A stretch of 64,000 nucleotides of DNA from Siphonodentalium dalli (Eukaryota > Mollusca > Scaphopoda > Gadilida > Siphonodentaliidae). Below the pieces are notes generated by a model that was not told the origin of the DNA, made no database searches, and saw only the letters and a program-made list of their open reading frames with translations. How positions within the stretch are numbered: position 1 is the stretch's first letter; each line of letters starts with the position of its first letter. This document shows, piece by piece, positions 1 to 12,473 of the stretch. The position numbers were made by a program, and so were the translations under genes. The stretch lies in NCBI GenBank assembly GCA_032622095.1, contig CP136061.1:221309148-221373147 (forward strand), read 5' to 3'.

Positions 1-400
1 TTAGAGAAATTTCATGCTTGACACAATATTAATTGGACATTTCAGACCAAAAGTAAGTTGAAATTGTTCTGATAGTTTGATATTCCAACCAATATCTTGT
101 ATGACATTTGCTGTTTTGGACTGAACTGAAATGGAAAATAAATTAGAAATTTCCAACCATAATTATTATATAGGGGTGTTATGTTGTAAATTTTCAACAG
201 TTGGACAGTTTTAGGTTAGCATATACAGTTAGAAAATTCCAATCCGCACAAGGACGTACAAATGGAATTTCTCAGACTTTGACATTTTGGTCTCCTGCTG
301 CTGCAAAAAAAAAGGTGGAGGGGTCGCCAGCTGGAAATTACAAATTGAATCACTCCCCCTGCGGGGACCCTTTAGCCATGTCTAAGGGTTGCATGCGACC
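1..400. repeat. Family J repeat fragment (GTTGGAAATTTCC type)
   Basis: Diverged, incomplete copy of the unit arrayed at 4985-7215. It shares CATTTCAGACCAAAAGTA, GGAAATTTCCAAC-like blocks, TAGGGGTGTTA.GTTG, ACAAATGGAATTTCTC and GGACCC. It runs off the left edge of the window. Confidence 0.65.
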
Positions 401-1052
401 CTCTGTTAATTCACACGCGAACAAGATAGACAGAATATCAGATAATCTTTTTGAGAACTATCGTGTGAACGAATACAACAACAACGCCCGGATATTAGTA
501 AATCCGTCAAATTATGAAGCACCGATCCATTAATTTGAAAGCAGATTGCTCAGTATTGTAATCAGATGACCTTTCGGTTCATATCGTTCACTGGACAACG
601 CGCGCGAGTTAATCGCGCCCGCGAGATTTCGCGTGACTTCGCCACATACGTCGGTCAACGACCGCTCTGCTCTCATTACACCCGCGTGATTCATATCGAC
701 AAGGGAGACATGCATATGGAGGTTCATTATATTCGCATATTTCTGTGTCGGGTCAGTTGGTTTTCTTAACAGGAAAAGCATTGACCGTACCACCCTACTA
801 TCCCACATGGTATAGTTACCGCCCGGCTCATCCGACTAATGTCTTCGTCGAATGTCTGAGCTTCCGTGGAATGCCGATAAAGGCAGTTAGAACCCTTACT
901 TCTTTTATGCCCACAATATAAATCAGTCATCGGTGCCAAAGGAAGGAAGGCATCGAAGGTGGGAACAATTCTTGATATATTGCTACGCAAATGGGAAGTC
1001 CCATATATTTCTTGAACTAAACTGTCGTCAGATGCAAGGCTGTTTGATTATG
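401..1052. other. No recognisable gene
   Basis: Short open frames only, none resembling a known protein. There is a CG-rich patch near 598-632 (GCGCGCGAGTTAATCGCGCC). No repeat partner seen elsewhere in the window. Confidence 0.5.
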
Positions 1053-1452
1053 TTAACCCTTTACCCAACAAACCGGCCAAAACCGGCCAAATAAAGCTTC
1101 AACAGCCTAAAATATCTTCGGTCTGTCTCAATAGAACCATACAAATATGGATATCATTGGAATCGGCTCCTTGACCACATTGTGATAGTTACAGTTATGC
1201 CCTGTGCCAATGCATTCTCTTATATATGCGAGTCGACCATAGGTCGCCTCGCATATATAAGAGAATGCATTGGCCTAAAATAAATCTTTTTTTAACACTT
1301 TTTACCATTTTTTCTTACATTCTTTAACAATTTTATAATTTTTAATGTGCTAAGCCAATGCATTCTCTTATATATGCGAGGCGACCTATGGTCGACTCGC
1401 ATATATAAGAGAATGCATTGGCACAGGGCCCTTCTGTTGGGTAAAGGGTTAA
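1053..1452 (+). mobile_element. Element A copy 1, 400-bp piggyBac-like MITE
   Basis: TTAA (1053-1056) and TTAA (1449-1452) enclose inverted ends CCCTTTACCCAACA/TGTTGGGTAAAGGG. Inside are two 69-bp near-perfect palindromes (1206-1274 and 1354-1422) that are exact reverse complements of each other, so the right half can also fold as one large nested hairpin. TTAA targets plus a CCC start indicate a non-autonomous piggyBac relative; no transposase is present. The right TTAA is shared with the left end of element D. Confidence 0.9.
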
Positions 1453-1911
1453 GGGGTTTCCAGCCTGAGCTATGTCAGGAGGTGGAAAGTTTAGATGGAC
1501 TTACACATACATTGTTGAGCTAATACACCACATGAACGAAGCTATGCTATCTTAAGACCACACCAATCATATTATATAACAATAAAATTGTCAAAAGATG
1601 ACTTTAATCATAGTTTTAGAAGAAAAACAAATTGGGAAGAGCGTTCTCAGCAAGTATACAGGTTGAGTGGAAATGAACAACTGCCATAAAAAGTACAAAT
1701 CTTAACCAGTAAAAGGCTCGAATGGCAATTTAATTGAGTTAAATACTGCTTCAAGAATCTCAACTTTATGTTAGGTGTGTGTTATAAAATTGTTAGGAGC
1801 ATAGATTCCTTCATGTGGTGTACTATGTAGTTTAACAAATAAGTAATTTTCGGTGTACGTCCATCTAATCTTTCCATCTCCTGGCATGGTTCGGGCGCGG
1901 AAACCCCTTAA
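1449..1911 (+). mobile_element. Element D copy 1, 463-bp TIR element with TTAA ends
   Basis: Inverted ends of nearly 60 bp: TTAAGGGGTTTCC, then CAGGAGGTGGAAAG.TTAGATGGAC on the left and the matching inverse on the right (ends AAACCCCTTAA, 1908-1911). The interior matches 60046-60515. Element A copy 1 abuts its left TTAA exactly, so A probably inserted into D's terminal TTAA. No open frame of note. Confidence 0.8.
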
Positions 1912-1984
1912 ATTTTAAATTTATATCGTAGGCTTATTTCTCTGAATAACTCTTATAAATTTGTACACAGGCTCGATCTGCACT

Positions 1985-2900
1985 GGAAGAACGAAGCAAT
2001 CAAACATTTTCGCAAATTCAAACCATGTCGACTTCACCAATTCACATTTTGAAAGCATGTGTATTCATTCCATATTATAAGACTATATAACCACTCTCCA
2101 TCCCTTCTCACATTTAGGCATGTGTACAATTCATTCGTTTAACCATATATGTACTCATTCCCACTTTTAAACATGTGTATCATTTCTCACTAAGTATGTC
2201 TATGTCCCATTGTACCCATCCCCACATATTAACGGAAGCTCTGCACTTGTCACATTTTGAAACCGTTCCATCGTGTTGTGCCTGTGTACCAATTCCCACT
2301 TTAAACAAGTGTATATATTGCCACTCTTTAAACATGGATAGCCATTTTCTAAGCATATGTACCCATTCTCACTTTTAAGATTATGAACCCATTCCAATTT
2401 TAAACCTGTGTAATAGTTAATCATGTGTAGCTATATTCCCACCTTGAATGCAAAGGAAGTTGTGTAATTGTCATCACATTTTGAGCATCTGTGTACCCAT
2501 TCACAATGTACACATTCACTCATTCCACCCATGCGGAGCTATCCCACGATATGACGACATGTGTGTACTTATTGTCACATTCAAGTTTGTGTACCTATTC
2601 CATCTCTTCAGACCAATGTACACATTGCCCCTCTTTAAACATGTGTATCCATTCTGACTGTTCAATCCTATATATATATTACACAATTCTACTCTGTATT
2701 ACCACGTTTAAAGTTTATGAAGCATTTCCACCCTTAAATATGGGTATCCACACGCATTGTAAGTCTATATGCCCATTCCTGTTTGTAATTGTAATAGTCG
2801 CCTACATGTGTACTTGTCACATTTTGAAAATATGCACATGGTGCCCATTACATCCTTTTAAGTATGCATATATATACCCATTCGCATTATTTCTGTGGAG
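1985..2900. repeat. Degenerate ~30-bp minisatellite
   Basis: Repeating (A)CATGTGTACCCATTCCCAC followed by TTTTAAA, with heavily diverged copies through the whole block. The long plus-strand frames here (for example 2491-2949) come from the repeat and are not genes. Confidence 0.8.
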
Positions 2901-4569
2901 AACAAGGGGTGTCGGCCCACCCTCGACACTCATTTTTTTTCCGTTTTAGCAAGATTTGTCCGATCATTTTTCGACACCCACCCCCTAGAAACATGAAATC
3001 CAACATGTTCTGAGGAATATTAGAATTTTCACCATTTGTTGTCTGTTTCATAGCAACTACCTATATATTACAGGTTGGTGCGTGTGATTAGCTCAATTTG
3101 ACATGGTAGTGGTTGTTTATGGAATGTGTCCATGTATTTTATGTTCGGAGTGGCCTAGAATTGTCTGAAGGCAGTTTTGATGTGGAGGAAATATTTTTGT
3201 TGAGCTTTGGAAAAAGATGTGTTCCCTTGACCACGCACCCATCCCCTGATACCGGAAAACCATATTTGACATCCCCCTGTGGAGAATGCAACTATCAGCA
3301 TGGGGTTCATTATAGCAGAGTCAGACATTATATGGCGAGAATGACCCATTCAGAATTAATAAGACCTAACAGAATCAGACATTATACACCAAGAATGACC
3401 CCTCCAGCTTCAAACATAGCTTTCTTATCTCGTGAGAACGAGCCATATCAGTAACTCACATCTATGACTTGCTATATCGTAATTATTTCTGATGGTTATG
3501 ATGATTCGCATGCGATCTCGCACTTAAACATGGAATGGATGCTGTGCGATGTCCCGGTGGTATCGTGATAAAAGGCAAGGCATCGAAGGATACACGAGAA
3601 TGTCCCATTTCCCGTTGGCAAAATGATTAAAGGGGAGGCAATGATGGTGGTTAATTTGCATAAGAACGAGAGCGAGGTGAATGACCGATACAGTCGAGTG
3701 ACGAGAGCGAGGTGAATGACCGATACGGTCGAGTGATTAATCAGGTCGCGAAAGAACGGACCGTAACGGGAGGCGCTGGCAATTTTCTTTGATGAAAAAG
3801 AAACAGACACGACACGTGCGAATGAGTTACGGCATTATCAAATCATAAAATGATCAATAACATGTTCGCGTGAGATTTTTTTTCTTGTTGTCACTATATT
3901 AGAACAGCCAATCACTGACTACCAGTAGAGCAAAATCAGATGGAATAAAAGTACATGTAAAGACACGAAATGCCCGTTATGTGGCGAAAATGTATGTGAT
4001 GAATACCATTTTGTTATTTTGTGTACCGAACTCAACGATCTGCCAGAAACCTATATACCGAAGTATTACTGGTAAAACCCTAACAGAAATAAATTCTACA
4101 GACTGCTGTCACTGCTTAACATAAGTATATTGAAAAGAGTGAGCATTTTCTTAAAATTAGCGTTTATAAAGTTACCATGAAGCAAGTATTACATTATACT
4201 ATATATAATTCAGAAAACATATTCCCAAATGTATTAGCATTATTTGTATTTATTATCAATATCATATAATATGATGAACTCATTTATTGATGTATGTGTA
4301 TGTTGTGTATTGTTTGTATAATGTTGTGTAAATAAGTTGTATGGCATGTTGCAACTTAGATGTTGACTTTGCTAATAAACAATTCAATTCGAAGAAATGG
4401 AAGTGCGACTGGGGGTTGGTTGGATAAGTGTCTCGATCACCCCTCCAACTAGATATTGTACGGGCGGACGGATGGACATACGGACTAGTAACATATAATA
4501 AAGACGTATAAAAAAGGCATATGATATTGTTATAAACAGATTTTGTTCTTGTCAATATACATCGAAGAC
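2901..4569. other. No gene; small direct duplications
   Basis: Holds a ~55-bp duplication around 3303-3395 (CAGACATTATA...AGAATGACCC) and a 35-bp duplication at 3667-3736 (CGAGAGCGAGGTGAATGACC). A plus-strand frame at 3113-3454 (113 codons) is built partly from the first duplication and matches no family I know. The segment ~4470-4560 resembles 15283-15370. Confidence 0.5.
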
Positions 4570-4860
4570 ACGAAGTGTGCAGGGGGGTGCTGGTCGGGTG
4601 TGTCTCCACCACCCCACTTTGGTCAACATGTTCAATAGTTGGAAATGTCCTGCATGACACAACATTTGTTGGTGATTTCACACCACAAATAAGCTGTGAT
4701 TTATATGGTAGCATAGTCTAATTAACAAACTGGTGGTATTTTGTCTGCATTTCGTGTTTTTATGCCAAGTATTGTCTAATATGGAATTTAGTTAGACATT
4801 TCCAACTATTAGGGGGTGTTAGGTTAAAAAAATTCAGCAGCACCGGGACCTTTTTGGTAA
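4570..4860. repeat. Family J repeat fragment
   Basis: Another incomplete J copy: TTGGAAATGTCCTGCATGACACAAC, GTTTTTATGCCAA, then ACATTTCCAACTATTAGGGG and GGTGTTAGGTT. Confidence 0.65.
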
Positions 4861-4984
4861 ATTGAACGAATTTTTATTGACCCTGTTGTCATTATATTTT
4901 GTATAGTATATATACATGCAGTGGATACAGAAGGGAATCGCGGAATGCGTTATAATTCAATGAGGTGGCGCCATGCAAGGTTCG

Positions 4985-7215
4985 GGGTGAGACACACAAC
5001 TTTGGGTGAAATTCTCAACGGTTGGAAATGTCATGCCTGTCACAACATAAGTTTCAATTTGAGATCAACAATAGTTCCGATATAGTTTGAGTATCCAACG
5101 AGTATTTAGTGTTAATTACGTTGTTATTAGACCATAAGATTGAAATGGCCACCAGTTGGGAAATATCCAACATAATAGGGGGTGTTAGGTTGGATATATC
5201 CAACAGTTTGAAATATTGAGGAAATACAGTTTAAAAAATACCAACACAAGGGGGTGAAAATGGAAATTTTCGGACTTGATGGGAATTTGGGTCTGCATGG
5301 TTCAAAGGGGGCCCGGAAATTCCAAGCTGGACACCCCCAACGAATATCCCCTACCCACGTCCCTGTAAGTTCATGTGGTACGCGGGATGCATGTTTCAGA
5401 CGTTAATCTCATTACGGAGCAACAGACAGACAATTGCTTATTTATCTCGGTGACAACCATTCCACTATAAGATAGGGGAGCCAGCTAAATGAAATGCAAA
5501 TTTGACCACGTGACAACATTGTCGGAACCTGCCTTTAAATTAGGGGAAGAACTGGATAGACGTCGATTCGGGGACGTGCGACAGCCTACATGGGTTGGGA
5601 CTATCCCACCCAAACGTTGGCCAAACTGTTTCCACAGTTGGAAATTTAATGCCTGCGTGGCATAACATTAGTTAGTCATTCAGACCAACAGTATATAGAT
5701 TGAATTTATTCTGACATTTGGATATTACAACCAGTATGTAGTGTGAAAATTGTTGTTATTGGTCAAATGTTGAATATAATTTTCCTACGTTCAGTAAAAA
5801 ATTTTGGACTGAATTGGCAATCAATTGGAAATTCCAACCATAATATATAGGGGCGTGTTAGGTTGGAAATTTCCAACAGTAGGAAAGTTTGAGACACCAG
5901 TTGGAAAATTTTAACCCAACGGGAAAATGGTGCAAATGGAATTTCTCGAACTTGACGGGAATTTGGATCTGGTTCAAGGGCCCCCCATTTTCAGTAGAAA
6001 TTCCAAGCAAGACACACCAAACGGATACGGAACCCGCGTCACTGCAAGTTCATGTGGTACACGGGATCGGAATCCCTGACGTGAATCTCATTAAGAAGCA
6101 ACAGTCAGACATTTTGTCTATTTCTCTGTGTGACAACCATTCCACAATAAGACAGGGGAGCCAGCTAAATTAAATGCAAATTTTACCACGAGACACTATC
6201 GGAACCTGTCTGCCGGTAATTAGTTATAGGAGAAGAACTGGATAGACGTCGGGCAGGGACATGCGACAGCCTACATGGGTTGGGGGCTGTCACACTCAAC
6301 AATAGTGTTGGAAATATCATGCCTGGCACAACAACAGTTGGTAATTCAGACCAAAAGTATGTTGATTTTGTTCTGATAGTTTGATATTCTAACCAGTACT
6401 TAGTGTGGATATTTTTGTTTTTATGCCAAATGCTGAAAATTTTATTACTTTCAGTAAATTTTTGGACTGATATGTCAATTAATTGGAAATTTCCAACCAT
6501 AGGGACGTGTTAGGTTGGACATTTTCAACAGTCAGACAGTTTAAGGTACCAGTTGCATGGAATCGCAAAGGGAATTTCCACAATTGGGATTTGGGCATGG
6601 TTCAAGGGGGATGTAGTTGAAATTCCAAGTTGGACACCCCCAATAAGAATCCTCTGTCACGTCACTGGATGAGCAACACTCAGACATTTTCCTATTTTTC
6701 CGTGACAACCATTCCACGATGAGATTGGGAGCCAGCTTAACCCTTTACCCAACAGAAGGACCCTGTGCCAATGCATTCTCTTATATATGCGAGTCGACCA
6801 TAGGTCGCCTCGCATATATAAGAGAATGCATTGGCTTAACACATTAAAAATTTAAAAATTGTTAAACAATGTAAGAAAAAATGGTAAAAAGTGTTAAAAA
6901 AAGATTTTTTTTAGGCCAATGCATTCTCTTATATATGCGAGGCGACCTATGGTCGACTCGCATATATAAGAGAATGCATTGGCACAGGGAATAACTGTAA
7001 CTATCACAATGTGGTCAAGGAGCCGGTTCCAATGATATCCATATTTGTACGGTTCTATTGAGACAGACCGAAGATATTTTAGGCTGTTGAAGCTTTATTT
7101 GGCCGGTTTTGGCCGGTTTGTTGGGTAAAGGGTTAATGAAACACAAATTTGACCATGAAACTGTCAGAACCTGCCTTTTGGTAATTAGTTTGGAGAAGAA
7201 ATGGATAGACGTCGG
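4985..7215. repeat. Family J tandem array, three ~620-670-bp units
   Basis: Three head-to-tail units, with the marker TTGGAAAT.T.ATGCCTG near 5017, 5632 and 6309. Each runs through GGTGTTAGGTTGGA, GGTTCAAGGGG, (AG)CAACA..CAGACA, GTGACAACCATTCCAC, GGAGCCAGCT and GGATAGACGTCG. Unit 3 is split by element A copy 2. Other J fragments: 1-400, 4570-4860, 21790-22200, 22610-22860, 23215-23580. Confidence 0.85.
6737..7136 (-). mobile_element. Element A copy 2, inside family J unit 3
   Basis: Same 400-bp MITE in reverse orientation, TTAA at 6737-6740 and 7133-7136. Left flank GAGCCAGC and right flank TGAAACACAAATTTGACCA join to give the sequence found uninterrupted in units 1 and 2 (AGCCAGCTAAATGAAATGCA). 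The insertion therefore added the element plus one TTAA and removed nothing. Confidence 0.93.
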
Positions 7216-7281
7216 GCTGATAATTAATATCGAAGACGACAGCGCTGGAATCCGCGTGAATAAGTCAGAAGTTCACATTCA

Positions 7282-8112
7282 TATCATCCTCATCGAACCG
7301 CGCGGGCCTCAAAGAACCCCGGTATCAATCTAATTCTCGGATTGGGATGTCATGTACGCTTGACATGTATCAATAGGATCTAACGCGTAAAGACTCATTC
7401 GGTTCCATGTCACATGGATTATAAACATAATTAAATATAGTCTGGGATCTAATAATAACTCATTGCAATCCTCTCAGAGTTAAAGCCACATAAAGAGTTT
7501 AAACATTGATGTTTTACGTTATAAAACTCTTAAAACATTTGGTTTCACACAAAACCAAAATGGGCTTTTAACCTTGTCATAGATAATTATACTACCAATT
7601 TTGGTTTTGAGTAAAAACCAAATATTCAAAATCGTTCACAACAACCATATATATATATATACATGTGGTTTTGTTCTTTAGGTTTTTATCAGAAATACGT
7701 TGGTTGCATATTTTTGACAACGAACTCAAAACCAAATTTGGGTTTGAACACTCATTTCAGTGAGATCTATATATATAGGGCATTTCCATGTTTATTGTTC
7801 AGTCAAGTTTACCGAAGCGGTGAAGTGGGAAAGCAAATTTAATATCTATAGTTTATTTTTATTTGTGACAAAGTGCCTTCGTCGAACCGCGCGGACCTCA
7901 AAGAACCCATATAATGTATCAATCTAATTCTCGGATTGGGATGTCATGTGCGATTGACGTGTATCAATAAGATCTAACGCGTATGAAGACTCGTTTGGTT
8001 CCATGTCACATGGACTATACACATAATTATATATAGTCTGGGATCTAATGATTAACCCATTGCGATCCTCTCACAGCGTTAAAGCCACACACAGCGTGGG
8101 AACGTTGATGAT
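7282..8112. repeat. Direct duplication of ~240 bp, 589 bp apart
   Basis: Segments 7285-7525 and 7874-8112 share TCGAACCGCGCGG.CCTCAA, CTCGGATTGGGATGTCATGT, TTCCATGTCACATGGA and AGTCTGGGATCTAAT. The spacer (7526-7873) holds several AAACCAAA/TTTGGTTTT motifs and a TA microsatellite. No coding potential recognised. Confidence 0.8.
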
Positions 8113-8142
8113 AGTTTGCGTTATAATTTACATTAACCATTT

Positions 8143-8383
8143 CTATACTAAATACTCATTGATGAGTAATCCCTATAGGAAATGGGATAATAAATTCAAT
8201 ATAGGTGTCGTTTGTTGAACTTATTATCTGAACATTTCCCACCAATGAATATGAAGAAGTCTGCTCTTGTATTATTTCTTTTTTCTCTGTCTGTTGTCTG
8301 CTTTTATTGTCCGAGTTATAGACCATTCCAATGAATACCGTTATGACTGAATGGGAGAAACCATTTAGTATAGCAAGGGTTAC
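8143..8383 (+). mobile_element. Element B copy 1, ~240-bp TTAA MITE
   Basis: Left end TTAACCATTTCTATACTAAA; right end TTTAGTATAGCAAGGGTTAC, where the terminal TTAA has become TTAC. Internal ATTATCTGAACATTTCCCAC is shared with the copies at 26600, 30011 and 41041. piggyBac-like termini. Confidence 0.75.
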
Positions 8384-9464
8384 TAAGGCGCAACTATCCT
8401 CAATAAATAAGCACAATTACTACTATAGCTTTTAGCTCACCTACAATGAAGGTGCGGTCATAATTCCCCGTCTGACTGTCCTGGCAAAGCAAGTGGACTT
8501 TACAGAAAGAATGCATGCTATATATATATATAATGTTGATGTGACTCTTTTTGCATGGATCTATATTTGGCGTGAATGTATATATGCAATTGGCCTATTG
8601 CACACGTATACCCACGTCCCAATATTATTTAACCAAATGTGGTTAAAGCACATAGTATCAATGGCCTTTGGCGTTAATATTGGTTCCAACGAGGTCGACT
8701 AGGTGGTGCTAAGAATCTATCCCTATACCTGCAAAGAATACGCTGAAACTATACTTTACCTTATTTCTCTATTAGCATGTATGCTATTCAGCCGATATTC
8801 GATAGGGGCGTTAATGACTGGCATTACAATGTGTTCACCTGGTCTTCATGTTTTTGTTTTGTTTTGTTTTTTGTTCTTGTTTGTGATCCAGTAACCATGG
8901 CAAAAAGTATTGGTTGGAACAACGATCCGACCATATCCAGTCACGGTATTGTTTCGGTCGTAATTGCATGCAATCACACGTATCTCATTCCTTTCTTTCA
9001 TTGAAACTAACAGTGAGCCCAAATTCCAATATCTTCATTAATTCATGCATTGAGCCATTGACCTATATTATATACAGTATATATGTACATGATTCATGTC
9101 AGTATAACAATAAAGTGATCGTCCATAACATAATAGCAGGGACGGGAAGTGACGGGAATCCTTATAAGTCATAATTGGCTGGAAAATGGCGGCAAGATAT
9201 CACCCCTAGCAATTTCAACGAACGTTCTTGCCATCTTCTCCAAAGTTAAAACCCAGCTCCTTTGTTCGACCTCGACTTTCTATTTCTCCGAATGGACACT
9301 TTATACCATGCTTTATACTACAAGTCGACATTCGCAATCTAGAATGGTCATGTCTCCCAATTGACGCACAGCGGGCCCCATGGGGACCTCAATTAGAGAA
9401 ATAGTTTTGTTTACACCCACTCACAATAACAAACATCTACATAGTGCTTACCCAGTCCACATTT
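8384..9464. other. No recognisable gene or repeat
   Basis: AT-rich, with a GTTTTGTTTTGTTTTTTGTT tract near 8858 and scattered TATATA runs. Open frames of 60-86 codons show no conserved features. Confidence 0.5.
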
Positions 9465-10270
9465 CGGTGCTGGCCGGTACCGGTCGCATTCTGGTTCATA
9501 CCGGCAGTGATGGCACTGGCATGCCAACAGTCTGTCGGCACCGGCGGGGTACAGGCAACCCAGTACCAACATGATGGCAAATATTTCGTGCAGGTAGTCG
9601 GTACCGGCCATATGTAGGCAAGAAGCCGGCAATCCGACACAAAATCCACATTCTGTTATTTCCGAGTAAATCACCAAAATAAAACGTTATTTGTCATATT
9701 CTGACATTATATCATTCAACAGTCATGAACAGTATATATATTTATATTCATTTCATAGACTATAATACGGTGACGGTAGCCTATTCCGGCAGGTGCCGGT
9801 GACGATTGGGCATGCCGTGAAGTTTACCAGCAGTCAGTCGGTACTGGCCTTTACAGCCAACCCAGTACCAACATGATGGCAAATATTTCGTGCAGGCAGA
9901 CGATACCAGCTATATGTAGGCAATAAACCGGCAATCTGAGACGAAATAAAAAGTATATGTTAATCGATGTTAATCCCCCACGATGTAACGTTATTTTACA
10001 TATTTAAAGACTATGGCGTTCAACAGTCATAAATAGTTGACAATTAAGCATTGTCTGGAATGGAATAATGTGATAGTAAGCCTGTACCTGCCGATGTCGT
10101 ACCCATGTTGGTATGCCGTGAAGTTTACCAACAGCCAGTCGGTACAGGCCTGACATGCAACCTGATGGCAAATTTATCATGCAGTCGATACCGGTCAAAT
10201 ATAGGCAATAAATCGCAAGCCGACAAGAGATCAAACTCATATCATTTCAGTGCAAATCACCATGGCGTAA
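9465..10270. repeat. ~300-bp tandem repeat, three diverged copies
   Basis: The marker TGATGGCAAAT.T.TC.TGCAG recurs near 9572, 9873 and 10163 (spacing about 300 and 290). Each unit also has GGTACCGG-type motifs, ATGCCGTGAAGTTTACCA (units 2 and 3), TATAGGCAA.AA and TTCAACAGTCAT. Dispersed or centromeric role unknown. Confidence 0.8.
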
Positions 10271-11146
10271 TGTTTATTTGACAAATATATTTTTCAAGCA
10301 TGTCATACAAAATATAGTCTTGAATAGTTTACGTCTGTGCATTTTCTGGCATGTAATAGTATTTTATTCTCAATAACAAGTTCGTAAATACACTGATCAG
10401 TTATAATACCACAAATACATTACAAAATGTTAGCACATGTGTTTCGAAGTTGGTGAGTACCACGCATTCAAAATGTGCAAACGCACAGAAATATAATATA
10501 TGAGGAACAGACACAAAACATAGCATTTTGACTGTTCGAGCATAAGCTTAATATATTTTTAAGACAAGTTGATACCTTATTTGTTCAGAAATACTGGGTA
10601 GTTTTCAATAACATTCTTACCGAAGTTGCCAGTAAGAGGTTCGTGTAATACACCAGTCCATACATCTAGGAGAATCCTTCGGCTGACAACTTTGGTCAGA
10701 ATGTTAGAGCAAACAACTGTGAGTTTGGACACAAATCATGAATTCCACGAAAAAGCGGCCATGCATGGATACCGATAATGGGTATTTGCATCATAAGCAT
10801 GTCATCGGGGAATGTTGTTGCTTCTTCTGTATTTCATTATTACTATCCAATGAATATATTTAGGAATGGTCATTGCCCTCACTATACAATCTCTTAAACA
10901 CCAGATACTGTGTGACTATGGATCAATGATGCGCGCATGTGCAGTCAACGCATATTTTCATATTTTGCCAAATAAGGTCAAATGAACCAAAATATCATTT
11001 TCAAGCAGCTCGAGGGTCATTCTAGGTTAATAGTGAGGCATGTGTGGAAATGTTATTTTTGTCACATTTCCCATATCACAATCTGCCTCAATTACCATAG
11101 TATCCCCTTTTTGCACATATATTTTAGTAAAATGACGGTTTAACCC

Positions 11147-11706
11147 CTACCAATAACCCGTTTCTAAGGTAAAAACAGTCGCATAGCAACCGTTGCCATA
11201 GAAAGTATTTTCGCGATTGCCCCCATATCTGAAAATAATAATTGGGACATAATATACACATGTGCCAAGTTTTATGCTTTTATGACAATGTCCGCACTTG
11301 TTACACACAAAACTATACCTAAAAAAATCGCACGGTGATTCCGTCACGCCCGTTGTGTGATTCCGTCACGGCGAACAAACCGAGTTAACTAGTAATATAC
11401 ACACAAGTGTGTGACAATGCGGCTTTTTTTCTGCAAGTATAATGTATCTACTTTGCTCATTGAGAACTTTTTCCAGGTCAGCTTGGCTGAATGAGCAGGG
11501 TTCTTCAATAGTACGGACCTACCCTCATATTGATGGCACTTTTTTGGTGATTCCGTCACGGACACAATTTGACCCAGAGTGAGATGATACTTAAATACAC
11601 ATAGCATTGTATAAGGATTAACTGTCATGTGGACTGTTTTTATGGAGATGTAACGGTGAGGTAAGTGGACATAACTTGTGTAAAACCCGAAGGGTTTTAC
11701 ATACAA
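11147..11706 (-). other. Broken frames with repeated VTESP motif
   Basis: GATTCCGTCACG (minus strand CGTGACGGAATC) occurs at about 11337, 11359, 11549 and 12590. On the minus strand it can be read as VTESP: VTESPCDFFRYSFVCNKCGH near 11340, VTESPKKCHQYEGR near 11555 and VTESPNFTEF near 12590. The frames are separated by stops and by the large palindrome. The motif may be remnants of one repetitive reading frame or just a repeated DNA word. No family recognised. Confidence 0.25.
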
Positions 11707-12473
11707 GTTATGACCACTTACCTCACGGTTACATCTCCATAAAAATAGTCCACATGACAGTTAATCCTTATATTTATATACATTTAGCGAAAAAGCCACT
11801 TTTGTAAATGTATTTAAATCGAAAAGTGTATCGCGACAAGATCAGCCCAAAATACCCAATAGCACCCTTGGCAAAAGTTAATAAGTACAATTTCTCTTCA
11901 TATTGAAACCCGATGATGTATTAAGTCAATCCTGCGCGAGTCCAAATGCGCCCAAAACATATATATTTACACACTAAGTGTTGTCATCACTAAATCCAGC
12001 ATTTTGATTGGTCGGCGCCCACGTGGCTAGCTGCAGTTATTTCTCGGTGAATGCGTAACGCCTCATAACACCAAGCTAATAACACCATCGATACGTCATT
12101 AGGTTTGGAAAGACGAACGCGTAATGTTTTGGGCGCATTTGGACTCGCGCAGGATTGACTTAATACATCATCGGGTTTCAACATGAAGAGAAATTGTTCC
12201 TATTAACTTTTGCCAAGGGTGCTATTGGGTATTTTGGGCTGATCTTGTCACGATACACTTTTCGATTTAAATATATTTACAAAAGTGGCTTTTTCGCTAA
12301 ATGTATATAAATATAAGGATTAACTGTCATGTGGACTATTTTTATGGAGATGTAACGGTGAGGTAAGTGGACATAACTTGTATGTAAAACCCTTCGGGTT
12401 TTACACAAGTTATGTCCACTTACCTCACCGTTACATCTCCATAAAAACAGTCCACATGACAGTTAATCCTTAT
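11611..12473. mobile_element. 863-bp foldback element made of nested palindromes
   Basis: Arms 11611-11966 and 12118-12473 are inverted copies of about 355 bp (ATAAGGATTAACTGTCATGT ... GCGCATTTGGACTCGCGCAGG). Each arm itself starts with a ~150-bp palindrome centred on AACCCGAAGGGTTTTA or AACCCTTCGGGTTTTA. TA lies at both outer edges. The ~150-bp loop has no recognised gene. It is inside the long element C relative. Confidence 0.85.

Noticed and set aside
1206-1274. 69-bp palindrome as a microRNA gene
   Set aside because: It is an internal part of a four-copy MITE and is present twice per copy; without small-RNA data a microRNA claim is not justified.
2491-2949. 152-codon plus-strand frame
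   Set aside because: Built from the ~30-bp minisatellite; composition follows the repeat.
3113-3454. 113-codon plus-strand frame as a gene
   Set aside because: No family resemblance, part of it is a 55-bp DNA duplication, and no splice or start context supports it.
9465-10270. CRISPR-like array
   Set aside because: Three ~300-bp diverged units, no short identical repeats with unique spacers, and the sequence is eukaryotic.
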